Assembly (NCBI RefSeq): GCF_904849725.1 | Contig: NC_058524.1 | Coordinates: 505,842,263-505,906,262 of the forward strand | Direction of reading: 5' to 3' | DNA: 64,000 nt | From: Hordeum vulgare subsp. vulgare | Taxonomy: Eukaryota; Streptophyta; Magnoliopsida; Poales; Poaceae | Shown here: positions 21,581 through 33,766 of the stretch, piece by piece | Numbering within the stretch: the first letter of the stretch is position 1 | Layout: each line of letters begins with the position of its first letter | Position numbers and translations under genes: made by a program | Notes under the pieces: model-generated | What the model was told of the DNA's origin: nothing | Seen by the model: the letters and a program-made list of their open reading frames with translations, nothing else | The model's database searches: none

Positions 21581-24500
21581 TCATAGAACATTCAAAGATT
21601 CTAGGATACTTAGCTCACAGTGCAACTTGCAAAATCTCTTTTCATCCAAGGGCTTAGTGAAGATATCTGCCAGTTGTTCTTCAGTCTTCACGTGGTCGAG
21701 GAAGATGTTGGCATTGAGTACATGAACATGAATAAAATGATGATGAATCTGGATGTGCTTAGTCTTCGAGTGTTGTACTGGATTGTTTGCAATCTTGATT
21801 GCACTCTCATTGTCGCAGTAGAGTGGGACATTCTTCAGATTGATGTTGTAGTCCTTGAGGGTTTGCTTCATCCACAGTAGTTGAGCACAGCACCAACAAA
21901 CAACAATATACTCGACTTTAGCAGCGGAGAGTGACACGTAGTTCTGTTTCTTCGAGGACCAATAGACTAAGGATGCTCCGAGGAAATGGTAGGTGCCTAA
22001 TGTTAACTTCCGATCCACACGGTCATCGACATATTCAGAGTCAGAATATCTAGTAAGATGAAGATTTATCTCTTGGCGTACCATAATCCAAGCGTTGGTG
22101 TGTGAGCTAGATATCGAAGAATAAGCTTCACAACCTTATGGTGTGATTCCTTCGGTGTTGCTTGGAAACGGACACACATGCAAACACTAAGCATAATATC
22201 TGGCCTAGATGCACATAGATACAATAAGGAGCCAATCATGGAGTGATATACCTTCTGATCGAAATCTTTACCATTTTCTTCAATGCATAGGTGGTCGTTG
22301 GTAGGTATTGAAATTTTGACGCCTTTGCATTCTTGCATCCCGAATTTCTTCAGGACATCCTTAAGGTATTTCTCTTGAGAGATGAAGATGACATTGCGTT
22401 ATTGAAGAATTTGTAGTCCTAGGAAGAATTTCAACTCCCCCATCATGGACATTTTTATTCTTCACCCATCATGTAGGCAAATTCATCACTGTAACGTTTG
22501 TCAGTACAACCAAAGATAATATCATCTACATATATTTGGCACACAAATAGTTCATTGTCATATGATTTTGTGAAAGAGTTGGATCAAGTGAACTGGGTTT
22601 GAAGCCTTTCCTCATGAGGAATTCCTTCAATGTATCATACCACGCCCGAGGGGCTTGCCTGAGGCCATAGAGAGCCTTATTGAGTCTGAAGACTTTGTCA
22701 GGATGCTTTGGGTCTTTAAAACCCGGGGGCTGAGCAACATATACTTCTTCCTCAAGCTTACCATTAAGGAATGCACTTTTTACATCCATTTGATATAAGG
22801 TGATATTGTGATGGTTAGCATAAGCAAGGAATATAGGAATAGCTTCATGTCTAGCAACAGGTGCAAAAGTTTCATCAAATTCAATTGCTTCAACGTGTGT
22901 GTAGCCTTGTGCTACAAGTCATGCCTTGTTCCTCACTACGTGACCATCTTCGTCTTGCTTATTTTGGTTTTGTCACGGAAAATGTCCTTGTATAAGGACT
23001 TAGGTGTGAGGCCATCGCAACCATGTGGTGGCTTGAAAGGGTTGTTCGGAATCGAGAGACGCGAGTTTACCCAGGTTCGGCCCCTCTGATGGAGGTAAAA
23101 GCCTACGTCCTGCTTGTGTTTCATTGATGAAGATGATGATCTCGATTACAAGGGTGCAGACTCGGCACCTCTAATCTCGTGGGTGTCTAATTTGTCTATC
23201 TCATGATTTGTCTTGTCTAGACCTAAGTTGTGAATCTTGTTCCTCTTGGGGCGCCTTACCCCTCTTTATATAGGTGGAAGGGGTAGGTTTACATGTAGAG
23301 TCCTACTAGGAGTAGGAATAGGACTAGTGTGTCTTGAATCCTAATCCGGGTCTTGTTTCCTTTGTGAGGGAGTCTCTCCACTTCTTAGGCCTTCTCTTGT
23401 GAGCCGGCCCTCCTCGCCTCTCTATGAGCCGCCTTATGCCAGGGTGTATGCCGGGCCTTGGGCCTTCATCATTTATCTAAGTCACCTGTGGGGACAAGTA
23501 TGAGTCGCCCGCCAGGTCACTGCTGAATCGTCGGTGAGTCGCCAAGTCCTTGGCGGGTCATACTCCAAGCCAGGTTACACTACGGGGTATATCCCCGACA
23601 CACTTGGTACCGATGATATTGTGTTTGTGAGGATCGGGCAGCTTGACAAGTTCCCACACATTGTTAAGCTTGAATTGATGAAGTTCTTCTTGCATTGCTT
23701 GAATCAACTCAGGTTCCATGAAGGCTTCATCAACTTTCGAGGGTTCTATGATAGACACAAAGGAAGAGTGCCCACAAAATTAATTAAATGTGAAGCTTTT
23801 GAGCGAATGAGGGGACCTGGTGCATTGATGTCATCGAGGATTTTGTCAATTTGCACTTCATTTGCAATCCTTGGATGCGCAGGTTGAAGACTTTGATTGG
23901 GTTGAGGAATTTGATAAGGGGCAATTTCCTGAGGCTCACCAGCCCGTATTTCTTCATTGTTTGGGATGACTTCTTCAACAGGTAGTGATTCTTTAGTTGT
24001 AATGATATATTCAATAGCCTTGAACCTAATGGATTCCTCTGGAGGCATTTCATCTAGCACAGGAGGCAAGTGCTCTCTTTGCGAGCCATTAGTTTCATCG
24101 AACCGCAGACCTACAGTTTCAACAACTTTGTTGTGATAGTTGTTGAAGACTCTGTAGGTATGCGAGGCCTTTCCGTAAACAAGCATAAAACCCTCATGCG
24201 CTTTCGGTGCAAATTTTGAACTATGGTGAGGATCTCTAATCTAGCATCTTGCACCGAAGACTTTGAAATAACTTACATTGGGTTTCTTGCCAGTGAGGTG
24301 TTCATATGAGGTATTCTTGAGGAATTTGTGAAGATATACCCTGTTGATGATGTGGCAGATAGTGTTGATTGCCTCAGGCCAGAAGCGACGAGGAGTCTGA
24401 TATTCTTCAAGCATAGTGCAAGCCATCTCAATAAGAGTCCTGTTCTTGCGCTCCACGACACCATTCTTTTGAAGAGTATAAGGGGTAGACAGCTCATGAG

Positions 24501-25325
24501 TAATAATAAGTTCATCAACATAGTCATCAAGACCAATGTTCTTGAATTCTATCCCATTATCACTTCTGATGTGCTTGATTTTGACGCCGAATTTGTCGAG
24601 GCCCTTGTGGAAAATCATTTGAAGAATTCTTGCACTTCAGTTTTGTAAAGGATAATATGCACCCAAGTGTAACGTGAATAATCATCAACAATGACGAAGC
24701 TATATAGAGATGATGCATTGGTTAGAGTAGCATAATGAGTAGGTCCAAAGAGGTCCATGTGAAGCAATTCAAAAGAACGAGTGGTGGTCATGATAGTCTT
24801 CAAGGGGTGCTTGGATATGGTCATCTTTCCAGACTCACACGCCCCGCACAGATGATCCTTGAGGAATTTGACACCCTCGATGCCAATGACATGCTTCTTC
24901 TTTGCTAGTGTGTGCAGATTCCTCATGCCTGCATGTCCAAGTCATCGATGCCATAGCCAGTCCTCTGAGGCTTTCGCAAGTAAACACGTGGTTGGCTGTG
25001 GACCTGTAGAGAAATCAACAATGTACAAGTCTCTTCTCCTAAAGCCTTCGAAGACTTTGGATTTGTCAGATTCCATGAAGACTACGCAATGATATTTGCA
25101 AAAGATGACAATCATATCAAGATCACAAAGCATTGAGACAAACATAAGGTTAAACCCAAGGGATTCAACAAGCATGACTTTGTCCATGTGTCGGTCCTTG
25201 GATATAGGCACCTTACCAAGACACAATACCATGTTCTTTCCTTTGGCCGCGTAGGTGATATGCTTTAGTGGTGATGGAGTTAAGTGAATGTTCATTAATA
25301 GACTCTTGTTACCAGTCATGTGATT
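21581..25325 (-). pseudogene. Decayed pol of element D: protease end, integrase, RT, RNase H
   Basis: The minus strand reads HMTGNKSL (just after the protease active site) near 25320, a GAG-pre-integrase segment to about 24945, and integrase with HMDLFGPTHYA near 24760 and VDDYSRYTWV near 24690. RT follows: NNVWELVKLPDPHKHN near 23640 and, beyond the solo [23 protein letters not shown] from 22789. The catalytic YVDD is at 22521-22532. RNase H ends with WSSKKQNYVSLSAAKVEYI near 21970 and DIFTKPL near 21650. Several frameshifts and stops break the frame, for example near 24240, 24930 and 22480. The 630-bp insertion at 22971-23600 splits RT between the NIIGTK and NKQDED motifs. This is a dead Copia pol. 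Confidence 0.88.
22971..23600 (-). repeat. Solo LTR (630 bp) inside the RT of element D
   Basis: On the minus strand it starts TGTCGGGGATATACCCC and ends TTTTCCGTGACA, so the ends are TGTC/GACA inverted repeats. A TATA-like motif (complement of 23265-23273) lies in the middle. The flanking 5-mers (GGTTT and CACTT) do not match, so no target duplication is visible. RT motifs resume on both sides, which fixes the limits. A related LTR relic is at 50849-51260. Confidence 0.75.
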
Positions 25326-25330
25326 TGTAC

Positions 25331-27119
25331 TGTTGGAAATATGCCCTAGAGGCAATAATAAAGTGATTATTATTATATTTCCTTGTTCATGATAATTTTT
25401 TATTATCCATACTAGAATTGTATTGATTGGAAACTCAAATACATGTGTGGATACATAGACAACACACTGTCCCTAGTAAGCCTATAATGGACTAGCTCGT
25501 TGATCAAAGATGGTCAAGGTTTCCTGGCCATGGGCATGAGTTGTCATTTGATAACGGGATCACATCATTAGGAGAATGATGTGATGGACAAGACCAAAAC
25601 TATAAACGTAGCATATGATCATGTCGTATGACCATGATATGTATCTATTCCTATGACCATGTTATCATGCATGTTATGTATCTATTCCTATGCCCATGAT
25701 ATCATGCAACTCCCGGGCACCGTAGGAATACCTTGTGTGTATCAAATGTCACAATGTAACTGGGTGACTATAAAGGTGCATTACAAGTATCTCCGAGGGT
25801 GTGTGTTGGGTTGTCATGAATCGAGACTGGGTTTTGTCACTCCGTATGACAAAGAGGTATCTCTGGGACCACTCAGCAATACAACATGACAATGAGCTTG
25901 CAAGCAATGTGACTAAGGAGTTAATCACGGGATCTTGTATTAGGAACGAGTAAAGAGAGTTGCCGGTAATGAGGTTAAACTTGGTATGGAGATACCGATG
26001 ATCTAATTTCAGGCAAGTAACATACCGATGGACAAAGGGACTATCATACGAGATTGATTGAATCCTTGACATTGAGGTTTGACCGATAAAGATCTTCGTA
26101 GAATATTGTAGGAGCCAATATGGGCATCCAGGTCCCGCTGTTGGTTATTGACTGGAGAGTGTCTCGGTCATGTCTGTATAGTTCTCGAACTAGCAAGGTC
26201 TGCACACTTAAGGTTCAGTGACAATATAAGCATAATTAAGTCATTGTGTTGGTGACGGAAGGTTGTTCGGAGTCCCGGATGAGATCCCGTACGTGACGAG
26301 GAACTACGGAATGGTACGAAGGTGAAGATTGATATATAAGATGAAGGTCATCGGAGTCCGGAAATGTTCTGGGGTGTACCGAGGGAATGACGGAGTGCCG
26401 AAAGGGGTTTTAGGAGGCCCCGAAAATTGTTTGGGGGCCTCATGGGACAAGGAAAGGGGGCACCATAGTCCATCAAGGGGCTGGGCAAAATCTCTCACCC
26501 CAACCCACTTCGGTCGAAGGGGAGGAGGCCTCCTCCTAGGGCGCCGCCAGCAGAAACTTGGGTGGCAAGGCACCTAAGAGGAGGGGCCACCAACCCTAGC
26601 CGCCGCCCTCTTGTCTACCGGCCCCTAGGGGAAACCCTAGGACGCCCTCCCCTCTCCCTTCCCCTATATATAGAGAGGTAGAGAGAGGGAAGCCACATGA
26701 CAACTTGTCGCGGTGTTGCACCTCCTCTCCCTCGTAGTTTCTGTCCTCCAAAGACCCCACGGCGAAGCCCCGCTGAGCTATCACCACCAACACCTCACCA
26801 TGCCGTCGTGGTGTCGGAGGACTCGGGCTGCTACGTCATCATCGCTCGCTGCATCGAGGAGGTGAAGGCGTCACCAAGTTGTACATGTGTCGAACATGGA
26901 GGTGCCGTCCGTACGGCACTTGATCGGGAGATCGCGGGACGGTTCGTGATTTGATCGCGAAGACGTATCATTACATGAACCGCATTCTTGAACCCTCCCA
27001 CTTAGCGATCTACAAGGGTATGTAGATTCATTCTCTCCTCTCGTAGAAGGTCATCACCATGGATAGATCGTGTTTGTGCATAGGATTTTTTTTTGTTTCC
27101 CATGCAACGTTCCCCTACA
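25331..27119 (+). repeat. 5' LTR of the Angela-like element (1,789 bp)
   Basis: Starts TGTTGGAAATATGCCCTAG and ends GTTCCCCTACA. A TATA box (CCTATATATAG) is at 26663-26673. Element K is a related LTR. Confidence 0.92.
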
Positions 27120-27120
27120 G

Positions 27121-27132
27121 TGGTATCAGAGC
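27121..27132 (+). other. tRNA-Met primer-binding site
   Basis: TGGTATCAGAGC, complementary to the 3' end of initiator tRNA-Met, begins one base after the LTR. Confidence 0.93.
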
Positions 27133-27972
27133 AAGGTTTATGAGTAGATGACATCTTGAGTAGAACACAAAGGAGTTTGTGGGCGTTGATATTCATATTG
27201 CTTCCCTACTTAGTCTTTTCTTGATTCAGCAGTATTATTGGATGAAGTGGCCCGGGCCAACCATACTCGTCCACATACGAGAGACCGGTTCCATCGACTA
27301 ACATGCAACTTGTTGCATAAAGTTGGTTGGCGAGTGTCTATCTCTCCTACTTTAGTTGTGATAGAGGCAAAGTTGTCCTTATCTTTCGATGAGATGGTGG
27401 TTATCGTTTTGGTGGAGTAGACTTTGACGATTTGACTACGAATGTGTGAGGACGTCATGCCTTATCAGTCACTAAACCAACTCCGAGAGGTTATTGACCA
27501 CGCCGGAGCACGATCAACCTGACCATGAGGGTCTATTTCCTGCATGCAAAAGAAGAACAAGCAGGAAACTAAGATTGCAATCCCGATAAGAGGAAAGCTT
27601 TATTGATGAATGTGGGATTCTGTGAGGCCTTTGTCTGGTCGTGGAACACAAACAAAGAACGCAAAGTTGCAGGTATGGCGAACTTGTAATCTAAGAACCC
27701 AAGTCTAAATGGCGCACTAAGGGCTGTATATTTAGGACAGTAAAACTGAACCTAATCCTAGCCCTCTCATGCATTTCAAGATTTTGGCCATCAGATCCAG
27801 AATCTGGGTCGTCCTGGCCGTCCGATTTTAACTTCTCGCTAAGTGGGCTTGTTGTCCTAAGGGGCAGCTATTCTGGTGGAACTTTTGGTGCCCTCTCGTT
27901 AATTGGGCTTGGTCGCTGCACAAAGCCCACTATGAAGCACATCCGAGGTCAATCCATTGAAAAGGATAAGCG

Positions 27973-28683
27973 ATGATGATTCAGTTCCTATCGAGAAAAC
28001 CTAGGCACGCCTCTTCCTCCGCCACCTCCACTGCCGCCGCCACCACCACCACCACCGTCGCCTCCGCCGTTGATCTCCTATTCCTTTTGGTGTCGACGCA
28101 GGTATGCAAGATGAGGCTCATGACCTGCACACAACAATGCATCAGATAACGGTGGCCCGAAGACAGCAACATAGCAGACATAAAAAATACGCCGGTGGAA
28201 TTCTGCTGCGCGTACGGCTCCACCCTCCTCCACGTCCGCCCTGACGGCACCTACATGGTCGACTACATCCTCGGCGTCACCGACCCCCTCCATTGGCACA
28301 CCAAGGAAGGCTAGGTACATCCAGCAAATGTGTCTTCCTTCTCCCTTCCTTCTTGCATCATGCTCCTCTGTAGCTTATCCTGTCCACCAAACTGTTCCTA
28401 TTCATTTGCTTGGTTTGATGTTGTTTATCATCGATAGGTGACAAAACTTGTTGAGGAACCCCACACATTACTCTAGGTGGATGGTGCGCCGTGGCCCCGA
28501 AGCTGTACATACGCTCTCATTTCCCAAATGCATCATTTACTTGGTCACCTGGTTAATTGGCTGGCTAATTTTTTCCTTGGCTCCTTCTTGGTGGTTAAGT
28601 GAATGTATTCTCAGGTCACTAGGCCGGCCGATCGGGTCGGCATCGGGATGTACTTCAATCCATTCCTTCAATGGAGGGACATA
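27973..28683 (+). pseudogene. TAM41: Captured fragment of a TAM41-like (Mmp37 family) gene, four exons with introns
   Basis: TAM41 is the mitochondrial CDP-diacylglycerol synthase, which makes CDP-DAG for cardiolipin at the inner membrane. Exon 1 is about 27973-28101 and opens MMIQFLSRKPRHA followed by an Ala/Ser/Thr-rich stretch like a mitochondrial presequence; GTATGC follows. Exon 2 (about 28178-28311) reads VEFCCAYGSTLLHVRPDG then MVDYILGVTDPLHWH, the family's nucleotidyltransferase-type YGS and MVD motifs; a stop follows two codons after HTKE. Exon 3 (about 28442-28507) reads NLLRNPTHYSRWMVRRGPEAV without its last residues. Exon 4 (about 28615-28683) reads DRVGIGMYFNPFLQWRD and runs into a stop. 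The rest of the protein is absent. Introns are retained, so this was a DNA-level copy. It looks non-functional. Confidence 0.75.
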
Positions 28684-30862
28684 TAATTGTTGTATATTTT
28701 CCATTTAAATAATTAAAACTACAATCACATCGAATCCATCAGTATTCCAGTAAAACTGAGACATAAGTAGTGCAGTACATTTCATCAGTGCACTCCATCA
28801 ACAATTATTTCAGTCTAAATCTCGCAACATTGTTGTGTGATCCCCATACACCTACTGAACCGCAACTCAAACAATATAAGTCATATCTTCAATGGCCACT
28901 GTAGTTACTACAGAAAAATTATCTCATTGTAAACCTAAAAATTGCTACACAACTGTTCAGGTCACCACCCATGTACACATGATACCTTTCTTTGCAGTTT
29001 CAGCTTGTTCTGGTTAGGATTCATTGTTCCTTACAAAGAGAGGAGGGCACATTCAGATACGAGGCTTGTTAGTCAATTTGATCGAACTCTAACTACATAA
29101 TTAATGTCATGACCTAGAATATATGTACTTCTGATTGTTCATGCTCAACTGTTCTCAAATATGGCTGCTGCTCTTCTTTCCTACAACCACGCCCCCATGC
29201 ATTTCCCTAGACCTGTGAGGACAAGTTATCGTAGGAAGACAAGGAGGAGCACTCACTAGCTCAGTGCAGGTCCCCATCTTTATTTTAACCATCATCTTGT
29301 GCTGGTCAGTTGCCGGCTATGGTTCAGATATAGAGGAAACACAAGCTAAAAGATTAGCACATCTTGAAGAGTTATCATTACATCTCTCTTTGTTTTATAA
29401 TTATCCATCCAAAGATTATTATTGTTAGGGACTGCCAAATGTTTGGTCCTTGTTCTGGTTGTTTCCGGATTTCTCTAGGATTTACATTGGACACAGGGGA
29501 CTGTTTTACATCTGATATTCTTCTTCTAAACTTCCAGGTTACACCGTCCCCTCTACCGCTTTCTATTCAATTCTTCAGTTTAATACAACTTGAGGTTATT
29601 TATATATCAGTAGGGCAGTAGTAAACTAGATGGAAAAACAGAAGCCGAGCTCACAATGCGAGGTCAGTTGTGTTGGAATAAGACAGTGATGTTCCTTGGA
29701 TAAAATGAAACTTAAAATTTTTCATTAGTTATCTTGATTGTAGGTTCATCCCCGAGAAGCTGAGTAAAAAATAACACATGAAAACATTGTTATATTAAGA
29801 ATGGTAGAGAATTTTCTGGCTACTTAGAAGAGTATAAGGTTGTGTTGTTAGTCTGAGTTTAAAAGTAGCCTCACATTGAAATCAAATTATTTCCATATAT
29901 GTATGTTTGGTATTACTTGTGTGGAAATTGATCACTATCACTTACATACATACATGATTCTTGTTATAAAGCACTGACCTATCATAAAGTACTATATGAC
30001 GATGCATAACTTTCGACCCAGTTGCTCTGGCTAAGTTAATATTATGGTGGTTCCCCAATTTAATTTATAATTCTCATGTTCCCTGCATACATATTTCAGG
30101 TTACTGCCATTCACCCACTTAACAAAGGCTAGCTGTTGTGCCTATGTTCATAGTCTAGTGACGGCTATAAATCAAAGCGAGCTACAAATGTACATGCAAA
30201 ACTGAAAGAAACTAAAATAGTACTTACAGCAGCCGTAGTTTCTGCTTAGTATCTCTCTCGTGGGTTCCACCTTACCATTGATTGAATCATCTCTTATTTT
30301 AACTTCCTCTATAGTTTATCATACATATTAGCGTCTCTCATGAATTTTTGTGCTACAGAGGGTCATTGGTTGATTGAGGTTGGTGGTCGATGATGCAGGG
30401 AATGGGCATATGTATGCTTTTGGTGCTCTAGATCTGCAAGCCGTGTCTAGGTCGGAGTAGTCGATTTCCTGGTGAATGCCTTAACCCTCTACTACGGCCA
30501 GGTGCCTGTCGAGTGTCATTTCCCTCCTTTGAGGTGTCATCGTGCAACTCCGCTCTTTTGCTCTCCGAATGAATTGGATGATATGCAGAGCATGCGATGC
30601 CAGTATGCCCGTTTGTAATCCCTTTTAGAATCTTTACAATGTAATATGACATGCCATGAGGCATCGATTTTTTTAAAACCAAAATATTTGCACGGCCTAT
30701 TTATATGTTTGTTTTTCACATATATTTGTAATGTCTTTCTTTAGGATTTGTGGCTTTTTAGAAGCCAAAATGATGTCATGATCAATCATGCAACATGCAT
30801 CCCTAAATCATCCTAATTTTTAAAATAAATGTATTCAAATTATTCTATGTCCCTAACAACTA
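28684..30862 (+). other. Unassigned AT-rich stretch inside the composite insertion
   Basis: No further TAM41 exons and no TE protein motif were found. The sequence looks like intron or flanking DNA carried with the gene fragment. Short frames here have no recognisable content. Confidence 0.4.
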
Positions 30863-31020
30863 CTCCCTCGGTTTCAAAATATAAGACCTTTTAGATATTT
30901 CATTAGGAGACTACATACGAAGCAATGAGTGAATCTATACTCTAAAATATCTCTTATGTACATCCATATATAGTTCATAGTGCAATTTTTAAAAGGTCTT
31001 ATATTTAGAAATGGAGGAAT
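30863..31020 (+). mobile_element. Stowaway-type MITE (Tc1/mariner-like)
   Basis: Terminal inverted repeats CTCCCTCGGTTTCAAAATAT... and, inverted from the right, ATTCCTCCATTTCTAAATAT... share the AATATAAGACC core. TA dinucleotides flank both ends (30861-30862 and 31021-31022). About 158 bp, no coding capacity. It sits 20 bp from the candidate Helitron hairpin. Confidence 0.85.
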
Positions 31021-31199
31021 TATGAGCCAAAGTAGACGGGCGCAGCAACGTGCGCCATCAACGATCTAGTATGGGGAAAAAGAGGAGGAATTTCGTGACC
31101 CCTTGGAGGGGTTCGAAACCGACCCTAACTCAGTTTCCTCACACATACGAACTCTATAAATAGCCTATAATGTGGTATTTCAGAATTACATGGGCCTGA

Positions 31200-31636
31200 C
31201 CCAAAAATAAGGTGGTGCGACACCTATAATATCCTATGTATGAATTTTATGAATGGCATCTTGAATATTTTGTCCAAGCCTTCATCCTCTCCTTATGGTG
31301 TCTTCAAAGTACGAAAATTACCAATGGAAGCTCTTGTTATTTCCCGCGCGTGCACCTTCTACTCCATGCTTGATCCTGCTCCAACGGATATCCTTCTCAT
31401 CCATGCTAGGTCCTTCATTCATAAGTACAACAAAAGTATCTAACTTAGGCAACTTCATATGTTCAGGAACATTAGAAGGATTTCCAAGAAACCCAAGTAC
31501 CTTGTAATTCAATTGGCGTGCGCGAGCTATAGTAACTGGTAGAGTATGTATAGCAGATGGGGCTATGGGGGTAACAATGGTTTTGATGTCCTCATCAAGT
31601 TGAATCGGATTCGACAGAGGTGGTCCTTGTAGAGGG
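31200..31636 (-). pseudogene. Fragment of a Gypsy polyprotein C-terminal tail
   Basis: The minus-strand frame from about 31636 contains PVTIARARQLNYKVLGFLG and NEGPSMDEKDIRWSR, patterns seen at the C-terminal end of grass Ty3/Gypsy polyproteins (GPITRARARQLN-type tail). Nothing else of that element is attached. It lies between the candidate Helitron 3' end and the point where the Angela leader resumes. Confidence 0.55.
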
Positions 31637-32633
31637 TTAAATAGCAACTTTCATATCACTGTTGTTGTTTTTGCGTAGGTAAGAAGCGTTCTTGCTAGAT
31701 ACCCATAACAGCCACGTAAAACATGCAACAAAAAATTAGAGGCTCTCTAACTTGTTTTTGCAGAGTATGTATGTGATATGCTATGGTCAAAGACATGATG
31801 ATATATATTTGATGTATGAGATGATCATGTTGTACTAGTTAATATCGAATTGCATGTCGATGCTACGGCAACCGGCGGGAGCCATAGGGTTGTCTTTAAT
31901 TATTGTATGACCTTCGTGTCACTCATTAAGCGCTATGTAATGCTTTACTTTATTGCTAAATAGCAGCAATAGTAGTACTAGCATGGTTGGTGCAACAACC
32001 TTGACAGCAACACAATGATGGAGATCATGGTGTGGTGTTGGTGATGATGGAGATCATGCCGGTGCTTTGGCCATGGAGATAAAAAAACACAAGATCATGG
32101 CCATATCATGTCACTTATGATTTGCATGTGATGTTAATCCTTGTTATGCACCTTGTTTTGCTTAGAACGACGATAAGATTATAAAGTGATCCGTCACTAA
32201 AATTTCAAGATAAAGTTGTGTTCTCCCCGAGTGTGCACCGTTTCGAAAGTTCGTCGTTTCGACACACCACGTGATGATCGGGTGTCATAGACTCTACATT
32301 CACATACACCGGGCGCAAGACAGTTTTGCACATGCGGAACACTTGGGTTAAGCTTGACGATCCTAGCATGTACACACATGGCCTCAGAACACAAGAGACC
32401 GAAAGGTCGAACATGAGTCATATAGTTGATATGACCAACATGAAGATCTTGACTATTGAAACCAGCTCATCTCACATGATGATCAGACTTGGGTTGGTGG
32501 ATTTGGATCATGTGTCACTCGAATGACTAGAGGGATGTCAATTTGAGTGGGCGTTTTTAGTAATGTGATTAACTAAACTCATTATCTTGAACAATAGTCT
32601 AAGTAATCTTTGCAAATTTATGTTGTAGATCAA
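31637..32633 (+). other. Remainder of the Angela-like untranslated leader
   Basis: From GTTAAATAGCAAC onward the sequence follows the known Angela/BARE leader, including 'ttgcgtaggtaagaa', 'cacgtgatgatcgggtgt' and 'gaccgaaaggtcgaacatgag'. It is non-coding. Confidence 0.65.
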
Positions 32634-33586
32634 TGGCTGCGCAGTAGCACCCCGGAATTTTAATGCGTTCCTAGAGAAACCCAAGCTGAAAGATGATGGG
32701 AGCAACTTTGTAGACTGGGCCCATAATCTGAGGCTTGTCCTCACGGTTTCCCAAAAGAGCTATTTCCTTGATAAACCGCTAGGTGAAGCACCCCCTTCCC
32801 GGTGGCTGAAGACGTTATGAACGTGTGGTAGTCACGTCTGGATGACTACTTAGTAGTTCAGTGTGTGATTTTGTATGGCTTAGAACCGGGACTTCATAGA
32901 CATTTTGAACGTCATGGAGCATATGAGATGTTCCAGGAATTGAAGTTTATCTTTGAGAAGAATTCCCGGATTGAGAGGTATGAGACCTCTGATAAGTTCT
33001 ATGCTTCCAAGATGGAGGAGAACGGGTCTCTGAGTGAGCATGTGCTTAGAATGTGTGGGTATTCCAACCGTCTGGCTGAGTTGGGAATCGTTCTCCCGCC
33101 AGAGGCAATCATTGATAGAGTTCTTAAATCACTGCCACTTAGCTACAAAAGCTTTGTGCTGAACCACAACATGCAAGGGATGGATAAATTAGTCGCCGAG
33201 CTGTTTGCGGTGGTGAAAGTCGTTGAGTCAGAAATTCAGAAGGAACATCAAGTGCTGATGGTCAATAAGACCACCAGTTTCAAGAAAAATGGCAAGGGCA
33301 AGAAAGGTAACTTCAAGAAGAGTGGAAAAGCTGTTGCCCCTCCCGTGAAGAAACCCAAGGATGGACCCAAGCCAGAAACTGAGTGCTATAATTGCAAGGG
33401 GACTGGTCAATGGAAGCGGAACTGTCCCAAGTATCTAGCCGACAAGAAGGCGGACAACGACAAACTAGGTATATGTGATATACATGTTATTGATGTGTAC
33501 CTTACCAACTCTCATTGTAGTGCTTGTGTATTTGATACCGGTTCGATTGCTCACATTTCCAACTCCAAACAGGAACTGCAGAATAG
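32634..33586 (+). pseudogene. gag of the Angela-like element, truncated at the protease
   Basis: This encoded the Copia capsid protein. The ATG at 32634 (MAAQ then a stop) is followed by shifted segments (FLEKPKLKDDGSNFVDW); a clean frame runs from 32865. Conserved parts include YGLEPGLHRHFERHGAYEMF, ILDRVLKSLP-like residues near 33110 and a zinc knuckle near 33385. The knuckle reads CYNCKGTGQWKRNC, so the zinc-binding His is Gln. A protease active site (FDTGS) is at about 33532. The frame then runs into 3' LTR sequence at 33586, which removes the rest of pol. Confidence 0.88.
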
Positions 33587-33766
33587 ACGGTTCGTGATTT
33601 GATCACGAAGACGTACCACTATATCAACCACATTCTTGAATGCTTCCGCTTAGCGATCTACAAGGGTATGTAGATTCAATCTCTCCTCTCGTAGATGGTC
33701 ATCACCATGGATAGGTCGCGTTTGTCCGTAGGATTTTTTTTGTTTCCCATGCAATGTTCCCCTACA
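33586..33766 (+). repeat. 3' LTR remnant of the Angela-like element (181 bp)
   Basis: Matches the last part of the 5' LTR from GACGGTTCGTGATTTGATC to CCCCTACA. The deletion joint lies in the short shared word GACGG. Confidence 0.88.

Larger units (their letters stand above)
27440..31069 (+). mobile_element. Candidate Helitron (gene-capturing) within the Angela-like leader
   Basis: The right end has the Helitron 3' signature: a hairpin GGCGCA-GCAACG-TGCGCC (31040-31055), then CTAG at 31066-31069 followed by T. The interior carries four exons of a cellular gene with introns, in the same orientation, as Helitrons often do. The left end (TC after a host A) was not identified, so the start given is only where similarity to the Angela leader fades. 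A composite insertion of another kind is possible. Confidence 0.45.
25331..33766 (+). mobile_element. Angela/WIS/BARE-type Copia element, internally deleted, with a composite insertion
   Basis: The 5' LTR is complete, followed by a tRNA-Met primer site, a leader, a truncated gag and only the last 181 bp of the 3' LTR. Flanking 5-mers are TGTAC (25326-25330) and TGTAG (33767-33771), a near-matching target duplication. It splits the protease of element D: DSG is at 33773-33781 and NHMTG near 25320. Most of pol is deleted. The leader is interrupted by foreign DNA at about 27440-31636. Confidence 0.87.

Noticed and set aside
27121..27132. tRNA gene
   Set aside because: Only the 12-nt primer complement is present and no cloverleaf follows.
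28684..30862. Further TAM41 exons
   Set aside because: The expected later motifs were looked for by eye and not found in any frame.
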